Shown in pieces: positions 6,352 to 13,215 of a stretch of DNA of 13,217 bases. The stretch spans positions 1 through 13,217 of the forward strand of contig QUFC01000070.1 of the NCBI GenBank assembly GCA_003478355.1, given 5' to 3'. The notes under the pieces are model-generated. The model made no database searches. It saw only the letters and a program-made list of their open reading frames with translations, and was not told the DNA's origin. The stretch's first letter is position 1. Each line of letters starts with the position of its first letter. This DNA is from Lachnospiraceae bacterium AM48-27BH (GTDB lineage Bacteria > Bacillota > Clostridia > Lachnospirales > Lachnospiraceae). A program made the translations under genes and the position numbers.

Positions 6352-6610
6352 GCGTATTTCCGATTTAAAACAAAAAGAAGTGATCAATGCACAAGATTGT
6401 AAAAGGCTTGGATTTGTGGGCGATGTGGATTTTGATATGAAGAGTGGATGTATGACTGCCATCATTGTTCCAGGCCCGGGAGCGTTCTGCGGATTTTTGG
6501 GGCGGGAGAAGGAATATGTGATCCCATTCTGCGATATCTGCCAGGTGGGAGATGACATTATTCTGGTCCATGTAAAACAGAAAGATGTGGAGATTCCTGT
6601 ACATGGCTAG
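6350..6610 (+). CDS. ymxH: PRC-barrel YlmC/YmxH family protein
   Basis: The 86-residue protein begins MRISDLKQKEVINAQD, the conserved opening of YlmC/YmxH proteins, so TTG 6350 is the likely start even though it lies in a hairpin and has only a weak ribosome binding site (GGCAGG at about 6333-6338). The rest reads as a single PRC-barrel beta domain: LGFVGDVDFDMKSG, then IIVPGP, then REKEYVIPFCDICQVGDDIILV. In spore formers such genes are usually expressed during sporulation, and the PRC barrel binds partner proteins or RNA. The precise role is unknown. In many Clostridia it lies next to nrdR, as here. The stop codon TAG at 6608-6610 is inside repeat A copy 2. Confidence 0.82.
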   Translation: MRISDLKQKEVINAQDCKRLGFVGDVDFDMKSGCMTAIIVPGPGAFCGFLGREKEYVIPFCDICQVGDDIILVHVKQKDVEIPVHG

Positions 6611-6685
6611 AAAGCAAAAATCCAATCAGCGAAGCTGATCTGGAATGGATTTTTGCACATAACTATGAAGGTACTGAATAGTTAC
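6605..6685. repeat. Palindromic intergenic repeat A, copy 2
   Basis: This is the second copy of the 28-107 repeat, 81 bp. The outer pair GCAAAAATCC (6614-6623) and GGATTTTTGC (6647-6656) encloses ATCAGC (6625-6630) and GCTGAT (6634-6639); then TAACTAT (6660-6666) pairs with ATAGTTA (6678-6684). It overlaps the stop codon of ymxH and may also work as its terminator. Confidence 0.8.
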
Positions 6686-6714
6686 AAAATTCCATAGGTG
6701 ATATCATAAAAATC

Positions 6715-6743
6715 TTGCCATTTTCAGACCGCTGGAGTAAAAT
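6715..6743 (+). promoter_or_regulatory. Promoter of the nrdR operon
   Basis: TTGCCA (6715-6720) and TAAAAT (6738-6743) are 17 bp apart. A start near 6750 would give a 60-base leader containing the small hairpin at 6748-6773. No clear NrdR box is seen. Confidence 0.55.
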
Positions 6744-6747
6744 GTAC

Positions 6748-6773
6748 ATAACTGTTTCATACTTTACAGTTGT
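6748..6773 (+). promoter_or_regulatory. Small hairpin in the nrdR leader
   Basis: ATAACTGT (6748-6755) pairs with ACAGTTGT (6766-6773), eight pairs with one G-U. Its arms resemble the AACTGTTCAG ends of the palindromic elements, so it may be a degenerate member of that family. Confidence 0.3.
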
Positions 6774-6810
6774 AAATACAGACAAAATCGTTTTTTAGGA
6801 GGAAACATCA

Positions 6811-7263
6811 TTGAAATGCCCATATTGCGGGGAAGACGATACAAAGGTAATCGATTCCAGACCAGCAGATGACAACAGCTCGATCCGCAGACGTCGTCAG
6901 TGTGAACGGTGCGGCAAGCGATTTACGACATATGAGAAACTGGAGACGATGCCATTTATGGTGATTAAGAAAGACCGGACCAGGGAACCGTATAACCGCT
7001 CCAAGGTGGAGGCCGGGATCGTTCGTTCCTGCCATAAGCGTCCGGTTTCTACGCAGCAGATCAACGCCATGCTGGATGAGATCGAGAATGAGATCTTCAA
7101 TTGTGAAGATAAGGAAGTGGAGACTACCGTGATCGGGGAACTGGTCATGGATAAGTTAAAAAAGCTGGATGAAGTAGCATATGTCCGCTTTGCTTCCGTG
7201 TACCGGGAGTTTAAAGATGTGAATACTTTTATGGAGGAGCTTGGAAAGCTCTTAAAAAAATAG
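6811..7263 (+). CDS. nrdR: Transcriptional repressor NrdR
   Basis: The 150-residue protein is a repressor of ribonucleotide reductase genes, acting through nucleotide sensing. It begins MKCPYCGEDDTKVIDSR, with zinc ribbon cysteines at 3, 6, 31 and 34 (CERCGKRF), followed by the RRRRQ basic patch and the ATP-cone domain from about residue 46 to 136. Length and order match NrdR closely. The start is TTG 6811, which gives the conserved N-terminus and lies eight bases after AGGAGG (6797-6802). It opens a probable operon with yqeG and the aro genes; the gap to yqeG is 17 bases. Its own targets, the nrd genes, are not in the window. Confidence 0.96.
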   Translation: MKCPYCGEDDTKVIDSRPADDNSSIRRRRQCERCGKRFTTYEKLETMPFMVIKKDRTREPYNRSKVEAGIVRSCHKRPVSTQQINAMLDEIENEIFNCEDKEVETTVIGELVMDKLKKLDEVAYVRFASVYREFKDVNTFMEELGKLLKK

Positions 7264-7280
7264 AAAGAGACGGAACATGA

Positions 7281-7796
7281 ATGCTGGAGGTCTTTTATCC
7301 AAAGAAAATGCTGGACTCAGCTTATGAGATTCCATATGAAACAATGTATGAGAGGGGAATCCGCGGTGTGATCTTTGACATTGATAACACGTTGGTTCCC
7401 CATGGAGCACCGGCGGACGAACGAGCTCTGGACTTATTCCGCCGGTTCCATCAGATGGGTATGAAAACCTGTCTGCTGTCTAATAATAAAGAACCAAGGG
7501 TGGCAGCTTTTGCGGCACAGGTGGATTCTCCCTATATTTATAAAGGCGGAAAACCGAAAAAAAGTGGATATGAGGCGGCCATGAAGAAGATGGGAACGGA
7601 TCGCGAGACCACGATTTTTGTAGGGGATCAGTTGTTTACCGATGTTTACGGTGCGAATCGCGTGGGACTCTATAGCTTTCTGGTAAAACCCATTCATCCA
7701 AAAGAGGAGATCCAGATCGTACTGAAACGTTACCTGGAGGCTGTGGTGCTGTTCTTTTACCGGAGACAGCTTCGGAAAGAGAAAAAGATGCAGTAG
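7281..7796 (+). CDS. yqeG: YqeG family HAD phosphatase
   Basis: The 171-residue protein belongs to the HAD superfamily IIIA, YqeG type. The catalytic motif GVIFDIDNTL puts the nucleophile at Asp33 and the acid/base at Asp35. Motif II is LLSNN with Ser67. Lys94 lies within KPKK, and motif III is VGDQLFTDVYG with Asp116 and Asp121. The N-terminal sequence YPKKMLDSAYEIPYE is typical of the family, whose substrate is not established in most bacteria. The start is ATG 7281 with only a weak purine-rich ribosome binding site after nrdR. It is the second gene of the nrdR operon. Its last residues are basic (RRQLRKEKKMQ). Confidence 0.88.
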   Translation: MLEVFYPKKMLDSAYEIPYETMYERGIRGVIFDIDNTLVPHGAPADERALDLFRRFHQMGMKTCLLSNNKEPRVAAFAAQVDSPYIYKGGKPKKSGYEAAMKKMGTDRETTIFVGDQLFTDVYGANRVGLYSFLVKPIHPKEEIQIVLKRYLEAVVLFFYRRQLRKEKKMQ

Positions 7797-7835
7797 GTCT
7801 GCATATTTACAAGAAACGGAAATGAGGGATAGACG

Positions 7836-8705
7836 ATGATCAGTGGAAAAGCGATGGTTTGCGGTGTGATCGGAAATCCGGTTGGACATTCTCTTTCGCC
7901 GATGATGCATAATTATTATGGAGAGGCACTGAAGCTGGATTATATTTATGTGCCCTGCAATGTGGATGACGATAAAGTGGGTGAGGCGATCCGCGGTGCT
8001 TATGCTTTGGGATTTGAGGGAATTAATGTGACCGTGCCTCATAAACAGCGGGTGATGGAGCATCTGCTGGAGATTGATGATGCAGCCAGATGTATCGGCG
8101 CAGTCAATACGCTGGTTCGGATGGAGGGCGGTTATAAGGGATATAATACAGATGCGGATGGTCTGTACCGTGCCATTATGGGACATGGGATCAATCCTGA
8201 AGGAAAAGATTGTCTGATGATCGGAGCCGGAGGTGCGGCAAAAGCGGTGGCGTATATGCTGATGAAGCATGGTGCGGCATCGGTGGTGATCTTAAACCGC
8301 ACCATGGACAAGGCATGGACGCTGGCAGAGGAGATGAACCGTCAGTTTGGACGTGAAACCATAAAAGCCATGGCGCTGGAAGATTATGGAAAGCTGGAGA
8401 AAGAACATTATCTGGCTTTTCAGACCACGAGTGTTGGCATGTATCCGAAAGTGGGACATGCTCCGATTGAGGATACTGCCTTTTATAAGAAAATCCAGAC
8501 AGCAGTGGATATTGTATACACACCGGCGAAAACCCGCTTTATGGAGCTGGTGGAAGAAGCAGGCGGACAGGCAGTTGGCGGTCTTGATATGCTGATCTAC
8601 CAGGGAATCATCGCGTTTGAATTATGGAATCCCGGTGTGATCGTAACAGAGAAGATGGTGGACACCGTCAGACAAATGATGACAGAGAGGTTAAATAACA
8701 GGTAG
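7836..8705 (+). CDS. aroE: Shikimate dehydrogenase AroE
   Basis: The 289-residue protein reduces 3-dehydroshikimate to shikimate with NADPH, the fourth step of the shikimate pathway. Substrate-binding motifs are GNPVGHSLSPMMHN (Ser19 and Ser21), INVTVPHK with catalytic Lys70, and GAVNTLV with Asn91. Then NTDADG carries Asp106, the other catalytic residue. The NADP site is a Gly-rich loop, GAGGAAKAVAY from 130. The C-terminal part includes DIVYTPAKTRF and GLDMLIYQG, usual in AroE. ATG 7836 has a GAGGG ribosome binding site at about 7824-7828. aroK follows after five bases. Quinate activity (YdiB-like) cannot be excluded, but the cluster with aroK and aroQ favours AroE. Confidence 0.95.
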   Translation: MISGKAMVCGVIGNPVGHSLSPMMHNYYGEALKLDYIYVPCNVDDDKVGEAIRGAYALGFEGINVTVPHKQRVMEHLLEIDDAARCIGAVNTLVRMEGGYKGYNTDADGLYRAIMGHGINPEGKDCLMIGAGGAAKAVAYMLMKHGAASVVILNRTMDKAWTLAEEMNRQFGRETIKAMALEDYGKLEKEHYLAFQTTSVGMYPKVGHAPIEDTAFYKKIQTAVDIVYTPAKTRFMELVEEAGGQAVGGLDMLIYQGIIAFELWNPGVIVTEKMVDTVRQMMTERLNNR

Positions 8706-8710
8706 AAACC

Positions 8711-9217
8711 ATGGGAAAGCATGTGATCATGACCGGTTTTATGGGCGCCGGTAAGACAACAGTGGGAAAAGCACTGGCAGAAAAACAGAAGGTTCCATTT
8801 CTGGACACAGACCAGTTGATTGAAGAAAAGGCTGGCATGACCATTAGCCGAATTTTTGAGACGCAGGGGGAGGAAGCTTTTCGAAAAATGGAGACCTCTG
8901 TGCTGGAGGATCTTTTGAAACGTAATGACCAGACTGTGATCTCTGTGGGAGGTGGATTGCCGCTAAGAGATGAAAACCGGGAATTGCTGCGGAAGCTGGG
9001 AACTGTGGTTTATTTGCAGGTAAAACCAGAGACGGTCCTGGAACGGTTGAAAGGTGATCATACCAGACCCATGCTGCAGGGCGGCGATGCAGGAGAACGG
9101 GTGCGTTCCCTGTTAGAGTACCGGACACCTTTGTACCAGAAAGCAGCTGATCTTGTAGTGGATGTGGATGATAAGACCGTAAGCAGGATTGCGGAGAAAA
9201 TCATAGAATTATTGTGA
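8711..9217 (+). CDS. aroK: Shikimate kinase AroK
   Basis: The 168-residue enzyme phosphorylates shikimate at the 3-hydroxyl, using ATP. The N-terminal P-loop GFMGAGKTT (9-17) binds ATP. Asp32 and Asp34 (LDTDQLIEEK), Arg58 (EEAFRKME) and the GGG triplet at 80-82 bind shikimate. The lid region contains DHTRPMLQG with the lid Arg. Length is normal for a small shikimate kinase. The start ATG 8711 lies only five bases after the aroE stop, with the ribosome binding site inside the end of aroE, so the two should be coupled. Confidence 0.95.
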   Translation: MGKHVIMTGFMGAGKTTVGKALAEKQKVPFLDTDQLIEEKAGMTISRIFETQGEEAFRKMETSVLEDLLKRNDQTVISVGGGLPLRDENRELLRKLGTVVYLQVKPETVLERLKGDHTRPMLQGGDAGERVRSLLEYRTPLYQKAADLVVDVDDKTVSRIAEKIIELL

Positions 9218-9245
9218 TTGTTGCGGAAAAAGAGAGGAGAGAATC

Positions 9246-9677
9246 GTGAAATTACTGGTATTAAACGGTCCCAATTTAAATTTTCTGGGAATCCGGGAAA
9301 AAGGAATTTACGGCAATCAGGATTATGCGTATCTGATAGAACGTCTGCAGAAGAAGGCAGAGGCGGAAGGCCATGAACTGGAAGTGTTTCAGAGTAATTA
9401 TGAAGGCGGGCTGATCGATAAAATACAGGAAGCCTATTATACCGGTGTTGAGGGCATCATCATTAATCCGGGAGCATTTACCCACTACAGCTATGCGCTG
9501 AGAGATGCTCTGGCGTCAGTGGAGATCCCAAAGATTGAGGTCCATATTTCCAATGTCCACAAACGGGAGGAGTTTCGCCATGTATCCGTAACAGCTCCAG
9601 TATGTACCGGACAGGTGGTTGGTCTTGGGTTAAAGGGCTATGAACTGGCTATGGATTACCTGACTGAAAAAAAATAG
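9246..9677 (+). CDS. aroQ: Type II 3-dehydroquinate dehydratase AroQ
   Basis: The 143-residue enzyme converts 3-dehydroquinate to 3-dehydroshikimate, the step before AroE, in a flavodoxin-like dodecamer. The start motif MKLLVLNGPNLNFLG is typical, followed by Arg17, catalytic Tyr22 (GIYGNQDY), the INPGAFTHYSYALRDA segment with Asn74 and His80, and EVHISNVHKREEFRH with His100 and Arg111. The start is GTG 9246, after AGAGAGGAGA at 9231-9240. It is the last gene of the aro cluster; a separate promoter for efp follows. Gene order aroE-aroK-aroQ places three successive pathway enzymes in one transcript. Confidence 0.95.
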   Translation: MKLLVLNGPNLNFLGIREKGIYGNQDYAYLIERLQKKAEAEGHELEVFQSNYEGGLIDKIQEAYYTGVEGIIINPGAFTHYSYALRDALASVEIPKIEVHISNVHKREEFRHVSVTAPVCTGQVVGLGLKGYELAMDYLTEKK

Positions 9678-9697
9678 GGATTCTTGGCAAAAAATAG

Positions 9698-9726
9698 TTG
9701 AAATTGTATGCTGGATAGTATAAAAT
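9698..9726 (+). promoter_or_regulatory. Promoter of efp
   Basis: TTGAAA (9698-9703) and TAAAAT (9721-9726) are 17 bp apart. A second, weaker combination starts with TTGGCA at 9684. Transcription would start about 35 bases before ATG 9768. Confidence 0.55.
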
Positions 9727-9767
9727 ATAATGGATAATGAGAATTTTAATTAGGAGGAATATCATTT

Positions 9768-10325
9768 ATGATATCTGCGGGCGATTTTAGAAACGGCATC
9801 ACCTTAGAGATTGATGGAAACGTATATCAGATTATGGAGTTCCAGCACGTAAAACCAGGTAAAGGTGCTGCTTTCGTTAGAACAAAGATCAAAGATGTGA
9901 TCAACGGCGGTGTAGTTGAGAGAACTTTCCGTCCAACTGAGAAGTTCCCGGCTGCAAGAATTGACCGTGTAGACATGCAGTATCTGTACGCTGATGGTGA
10001 TCTGTACAACTTCATGGATGTTAATACTTACGAGCAGGTTGCATTAAACACTGATCTGATCGGTGATGCATTAAAGTTCGTAAAAGAGAACGAGATGTGT
10101 AAGATCTGCTCTTACAACGGAAAAGTATTCTCCGTAGAGCCACCATTATTCGTAGAGTTAGAGATCACAGATACCGAGCCAGGTTTCAAGGGTGATACAG
10201 CAACAGGTGCTACCAAGCCAGCTACTGTTGAGACAGGTGCGGTTGTATATGTACCTCTGTTCGTTAACCAGGGCGATAAGATCAAGATCGATACACGTAC
10301 AGGCGAGTATCTGTCCCGTGTATAA
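9768..10325 (+). CDS. efp: Elongation factor P
   Basis: The 185-residue protein is EF-P, which helps ribosomes move past proline stretches. It has three beta-barrel domains: an N-terminal KOW-like part, then two OB-like parts. The modifiable loop reads VKPGKGAAF with Lys32 at its tip, as in the Bacillus type that carries a 5-aminopentanol group, rather than the beta-lysylated type (inference). The C-terminal sequence INQGDKI-like ([16 protein letters not shown]) is conserved. The start ATG 9768 has AGGAGG at 9752-9757. Codon use is highly biased, typical of an abundant translation factor. Confidence 0.97.
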   Translation: MISAGDFRNGITLEIDGNVYQIMEFQHVKPGKGAAFVRTKIKDVINGGVVERTFRPTEKFPAARIDRVDMQYLYADGDLYNFMDVNTYEQVALNTDLIGDALKFVKENEMCKICSYNGKVFSVEPPLFVELEITDTEPGFKGDTATGATKPATVETGAVVYVPLFVNQGDKIKIDTRTGEYLSRV

Positions 10326-10358
10326 TTTTGGAAGAATATTTGCTTAAAGAAGTTGAAG

Positions 10359-10392
10359 GGCTGCTGCTTTTTACAAGTGGCAGTCTTTTTTT
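10359..10392 (+). terminator. Terminator after efp
   Basis: GGCTGCTGC (10359-10367) pairs with GTGGCAGTC (10377-10385) through nine pairs including several G-U, and seven T follow (10386-10392). The position, just after the efp stop, fits an intrinsic terminator. Confidence 0.7.
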
Positions 10393-10406
10393 ATCTCAGT
10401 CGAGAA

Positions 10407-10467
10407 GACTCCCACATCTTCAGATGGTGAGTAATAACAAATTAGTCTCAGTGGGAGGTGGGTTCGA
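10407..10467. mobile_element. Structured repeat C, copy 1 (possible IS200/IS605 end relic)
   Basis: This copy shares with 13145-13197 the elements GACTCCCAC, TCTTCA, ATGG/GTGG then GAG, CAAATTAGT and TCAGTG, then GGGAG. CTCCCAC can pair with a nearby arm (AGATGGTGAG) or with GTGGGAG (10451-10457), so alternative hairpins exist. It ends GGTTCGA, like the scaffold end of TnpB omega-RNAs. No transposase gene is present, so this is at most a relic or a non-autonomous element. Confidence 0.45.
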
Positions 10468-10553
10468 TGCAATCTTGCCTGCAGGAGAATTTTAGACGCA
10501 AAATTATGACCCTAAACATCATATTATTTGTTCTCGATAAATCTCAGCATATG

Positions 10554-10562
10554 TGGTATAAT
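10554..10562 (+). promoter_or_regulatory. Extended -10 promoter of the NSS transporter
   Basis: TGG followed by TATAAT (10557-10562) forms an extended -10 box. There is no good -35 box at standard spacing. The start codon is 49 bases downstream. The gap 10326-10610 holds only the efp terminator, repeat C and this promoter. Confidence 0.4.
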
Positions 10563-10610
10563 AACCGAACAGTTTTGTTTTTTCACGAATAAAGATAACA
10601 GGGGGAACAC

Positions 10611-11984
10611 ATGAAGAATCATAATCACAAAAGAAGTACATTTTCTGGGAAACTGGGATTTGTCCTGTCTGCAGCCGGGGCGTCGGTGGGACTGGGCAAT
10701 ATCTGGCGTTTTCCGTATCTGGCGGCAAAATATGGCGGGGGAATTTTCCTGCTGATCTATATTTTACTGGCACTGACCTTTGGTTACACCATGATCATGG
10801 CGGAGACATCCATTGGACGCATGACCAAGAAGAGTCCGGTAGGTGCATATGCCAGCTTTGGCAGATCCAAATGGCTGTCCTTTGGAGGCTGGATCAATGC
10901 GGTGATCCCGCTTTTGATCGTTCCATATTACTCGGTGATCGGTGGATGGGTGATCAAATATCTGGTCGGATATTTGACTGGCAACGGATCAGCATTGGCG
11001 GCTGATGGCTATTTCTCCACATTTATTTCGGATGGTTTTTCTACAGAGATCTGTTTCCTGATCTTTGCAGGAATCACACTGGGAATCATTTATGCGGGCG
11101 TCCGTAATGGAATTGAGCGTGTGTCCAAGTTTATGATGCCGATTCTGGTGGTCTTATCCGTGATGATCGCCGTTTATTCCATGACCAGACCGGGTGCTGT
11201 GAGGGGAATTCAGTATTTCCTGGTGCCGAATCTTAAGAATTTTTCCTGGATGACTGTGGTGACAGCCATGGGACAGATGTTTTACTCTTTATCCATCGCC
11301 ATGGGTATTCTGATCACTTTTGGGTCCTATATGAAGAAGGATATTTCCATCGAAGGTTCTACAGAACATGTCGAGATCTTTGATACTGCCATTGCGATCA
11401 TGGCAGGTCTGATGATCATCCCGGCAGTATTTGCGTTTTCAGGTGGAGATCCAGATACCTTGCAGGCAGGTCCGGCGCTGATGTTTATTACGATCCCGAA
11501 GGTATTTGCCAATATGGGCATGGGAACCTTTGTGGGCGTGTTGTTCTTTATACTGGTGTTATTTGCAGCCTTGACCAGCTCGATTGCCTTGACAGAGAGT
11601 TCGGTTTCTACCATTGAGGATGAATTGGGCTGGAGCCGGAAAAAATCAACTTTGTTAGTAGCAGTTGTTATGGTGATTTTAGGAACCTTATCCTGTCTGG
11701 GATATGGCCCTCTTGCATCTGTAACGATTATCGGAATGCAGTTTCTGGATTTCTTTGATTTTATGACCAACTCTGTGATGATGCCGATTGCAGCTATCGC
11801 TACCTGCCTCCTGGTATCCAGAGTGATCGGTGTGGAGAAAATCGAAGAAGAAGTGACCCAGGGCGGAAAGCCATTTAAACGGAAACGGGTGTTCAATATG
11901 ATGATACGCAGATTGTGCCCGATTTTTGCGGCGATCATTCTGATCAGCTCGGTTGCCAATGCGTTTGGATGGATTTCTATGTAA
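10611..11984 (+). CDS. Sodium:neurotransmitter symporter family transporter
   Basis: The 457-residue protein is a sodium-driven amino-acid or amine importer of the NSS (SNF) family, related in design to LeuT and MhsT. The first membrane segment carries AAGASVGLGNIWRFPY (21-36) with Asn30, a sodium ligand position, then YGGG. The unwound TM6 region reads SLSIAMGILITFGSY (226-240), and TM8 has LTSSIALTES (321-330) with Thr322-Ser323-Ser324 at the second sodium site. About eleven membrane segments are predicted, as in bacterial members lacking TM12. The start ATG 10611 follows AGGGGG at 10600-10605. It stands alone between the repeat C region and the PLP enzyme. The substrate cannot be read; hydrophobic or aromatic amino acids are usual. 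Confidence 0.93.
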   Translation: MKNHNHKRSTFSGKLGFVLSAAGASVGLGNIWRFPYLAAKYGGGIFLLIYILLALTFGYTMIMAETSIGRMTKKSPVGAYASFGRSKWLSFGGWINAVIPLLIVPYYSVIGGWVIKYLVGYLTGNGSALAADGYFSTFISDGFSTEICFLIFAGITLGIIYAGVRNGIERVSKFMMPILVVLSVMIAVYSMTRPGAVRGIQYFLVPNLKNFSWMTVVTAMGQMFYSLSIAMGILITFGSYMKKDISIEGSTEHVEIFDTAIAIMAGLMIIPAVFAFSGGDPDTLQAGPALMFITIPKVFANMGMGTFVGVLFFILVLFAALTSSIALTESSVSTIEDELGWSRKKSTLLVAVVMVILGTLSCLGYGPLASVTIIGMQFLDFFDFMTNSVMMPIAAIATCLLVSRVIGVEKIEEEVTQGGKPFKRKRVFNMMIRRLCPIFAAIILISSVANAFGWISM

Positions 11985-12010
11985 TTTTTTAGCATTTGTG
12001 AAAATATTGT

Positions 12011-12039
12011 TAGACAAATTCATATCCTAGTGGTATAGT
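12011..12039 (+). promoter_or_regulatory. Promoter of the PLP enzyme gene
   Basis: TAGACA (12011-12016) and TATAGT (12034-12039) are 17 bp apart, and TGG before the -10 box gives an extended -10. A start near 12046 would leave a leader of about 37 bases. Confidence 0.5.
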
Positions 12040-12082
12040 GGGAGAAAAATAAAAGCTAAGACAGGGAAAGGGGAGTATAAAT

Positions 12083-13141
12083 ATGTCCCAGACATTGGAA
12101 GATGCGGAAAAATTATTTCAACTGCTTCCGCATGTACGACTTGGATTTTTTCCAACGCCATTTTATAAGCTGGATCGGCTTTCTGAGAAGCTTGGCGTGA
12201 ATCTGTACATCAAAAGGGATGATTTTACCGGTATGAATCTGTTCGGAGGCAATAAGATCCGGAAACTGGAATACCTGTTAGGTGAGGCAAAGGCATTCGG
12301 ATGTGAGTATGCCATTACTTATGGTGCCACACAGTCTAATCATGCCATGGAGACAGCAGCGGCCTGCCGGAGATGTGGGATCAAGCCGATCCTGTATCTG
12401 ACAGCAGTGGTAGAGCCAGATGAGAAGGATGTCCGGGCGAATCTGCTGCTGGATAAGATCCTGGGTGTGGAGCTGCATATTGTGGACATCAAGCCTGGTG
12501 AGACCGAGGATGAGGCGGAGGCCAGATCCTTTCAGATGGGTGCAGAACGGGCGGCAGAGTTAAATGCTTCTGGTCATCCCTGTTATGACATTCCCATGGG
12601 TGGTGCCAGTGTGACTGGTTCGGTTGGATTTGCCCATGGTTTTGTGGAATTCCAGAGACAGTTAGAGGAGACTGGAATCAGAGCAGATTATATTTTTCAT
12701 GCGACTGGTACCGGCGGAACCATGGCTGGTCTGGCAGCAGGAAGAAAGCTGGTAGAGAATCCGGCAAAGATCGTATCTGTAACAGTAAGTTATAAAAATG
12801 AAGCCTATGTGAAAAAAGTAGAGGATCTGGCAAATGAGGTGCTAAAAAAGATTGACAGTCCCCTGCGGGTGACAAGAGAGGATCTGTGTATTGATACTGG
12901 GTATTTTGCTCCAGGCTATGAACAGCCAAACGAAGCGGCAAGTGAGGCGATCAGGCTTCTTGCCCGCACAGAAGGATTGTTTGTGGATCCTGTATACACA
13001 GGAAAGGCTCTGGCTGGCCTGATCGACTATGTACGCAGTGGAAAGGTACCGCAGGGAAGCAATGTGGTATTCTGGCACACTGGAGGCGCTACGGCATTAT
13101 TTGCGGAGCAGGAGATCCTGGGAGATTTATATCAGATGTGA
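12083..13141 (+). CDS. dcyD: D-cysteine desulfhydrase-like PLP enzyme
   Basis: The 352-residue protein belongs to the ACC deaminase/D-cysteine desulfhydrase branch of fold-type II PLP enzymes. LFGGNKIRKLEYLL places the PLP lysine at Lys58. ATQSNH (82-87) and the Gly-rich ATGTGGTMAG (207-216) hold substrate and PLP phosphate. The position occupied by Glu in ACC deaminases (DPVYEGK) is DPVYTGK here (Tyr305, Thr306), and the later HLGG Leu is HTGG (Thr333). Thr or Ser at these sites marks desulfhydrases, so the likely reaction is D-cysteine to pyruvate, ammonia and hydrogen sulfide. It starts at ATG 12083 with GGGGAG at 12070-12075. Its last codons lie in an inverted repeat with bases to the right. 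The symbol dcyD is tentative. Confidence 0.82.
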   Translation: MSQTLEDAEKLFQLLPHVRLGFFPTPFYKLDRLSEKLGVNLYIKRDDFTGMNLFGGNKIRKLEYLLGEAKAFGCEYAITYGATQSNHAMETAAACRRCGIKPILYLTAVVEPDEKDVRANLLLDKILGVELHIVDIKPGETEDEAEARSFQMGAERAAELNASGHPCYDIPMGGASVTGSVGFAHGFVEFQRQLEETGIRADYIFHATGTGGTMAGLAAGRKLVENPAKIVSVTVSYKNEAYVKKVEDLANEVLKKIDSPLRVTREDLCIDTGYFAPGYEQPNEAASEAIRLLARTEGLFVDPVYTGKALAGLIDYVRSGKVPQGSNVVFWHTGGATALFAEQEILGDLYQM

Positions 13142-13215
13142 GATGACTCCCACCTCTTCAGGTGGCGAGGAGCAAATTAGTATCAGTGGTGGGAGTCAAT
13201 CCCCCATCTGATATA
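13128..13215. repeat. Outer inverted repeat spanning the gene end and repeat C
   Basis: TATATCAGATG (13128-13138) is the exact reverse complement of CATCTGATATA (13205-13215). The left arm encodes the last residues of the upstream protein. Inside lie GACTCCCAC and GTGGGAGTC. Together they give a long, nearly continuous hairpin that could act as a terminator. The bases after the right arm are outside the window. Confidence 0.7.
13145..13197. mobile_element. Structured repeat C, copy 2 (possible IS200/IS605 end relic)
   Basis: GACTCCCAC (13145-13153) can pair with GTGGGAGTC (13189-13197). Alternatively CCACCT (13150-13155) pairs with AGGTGG (13160-13165) over a CTTC loop. These two choices share CCAC and exclude each other. 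The copy aligns with 10407-10467 through its conserved middle CAAATTAGT. No transposase is in the window, so the type of element is inferred. Confidence 0.45.

Noticed and set aside
6605..6682. Possible peptide LESKNPISEADLEWIFAHN encoded across repeat A
   Set aside because: Copy 1 has a missing T that shifts the frame, there is no start or ribosome binding site, and the sequence is explained by the palindromes.
7434..8270. Long antisense open frame of 278 codons
   Set aside because: It lies opposite yqeG and aroE, both recognised by motifs, and has no family features. It is a codon-bias shadow.
11327..11995. Antisense open frame of 222 codons opposite the NSS transporter
   Set aside because: The transporter is certain on the + strand, and the antisense product has low-complexity composition without a ribosome binding site or family motifs.
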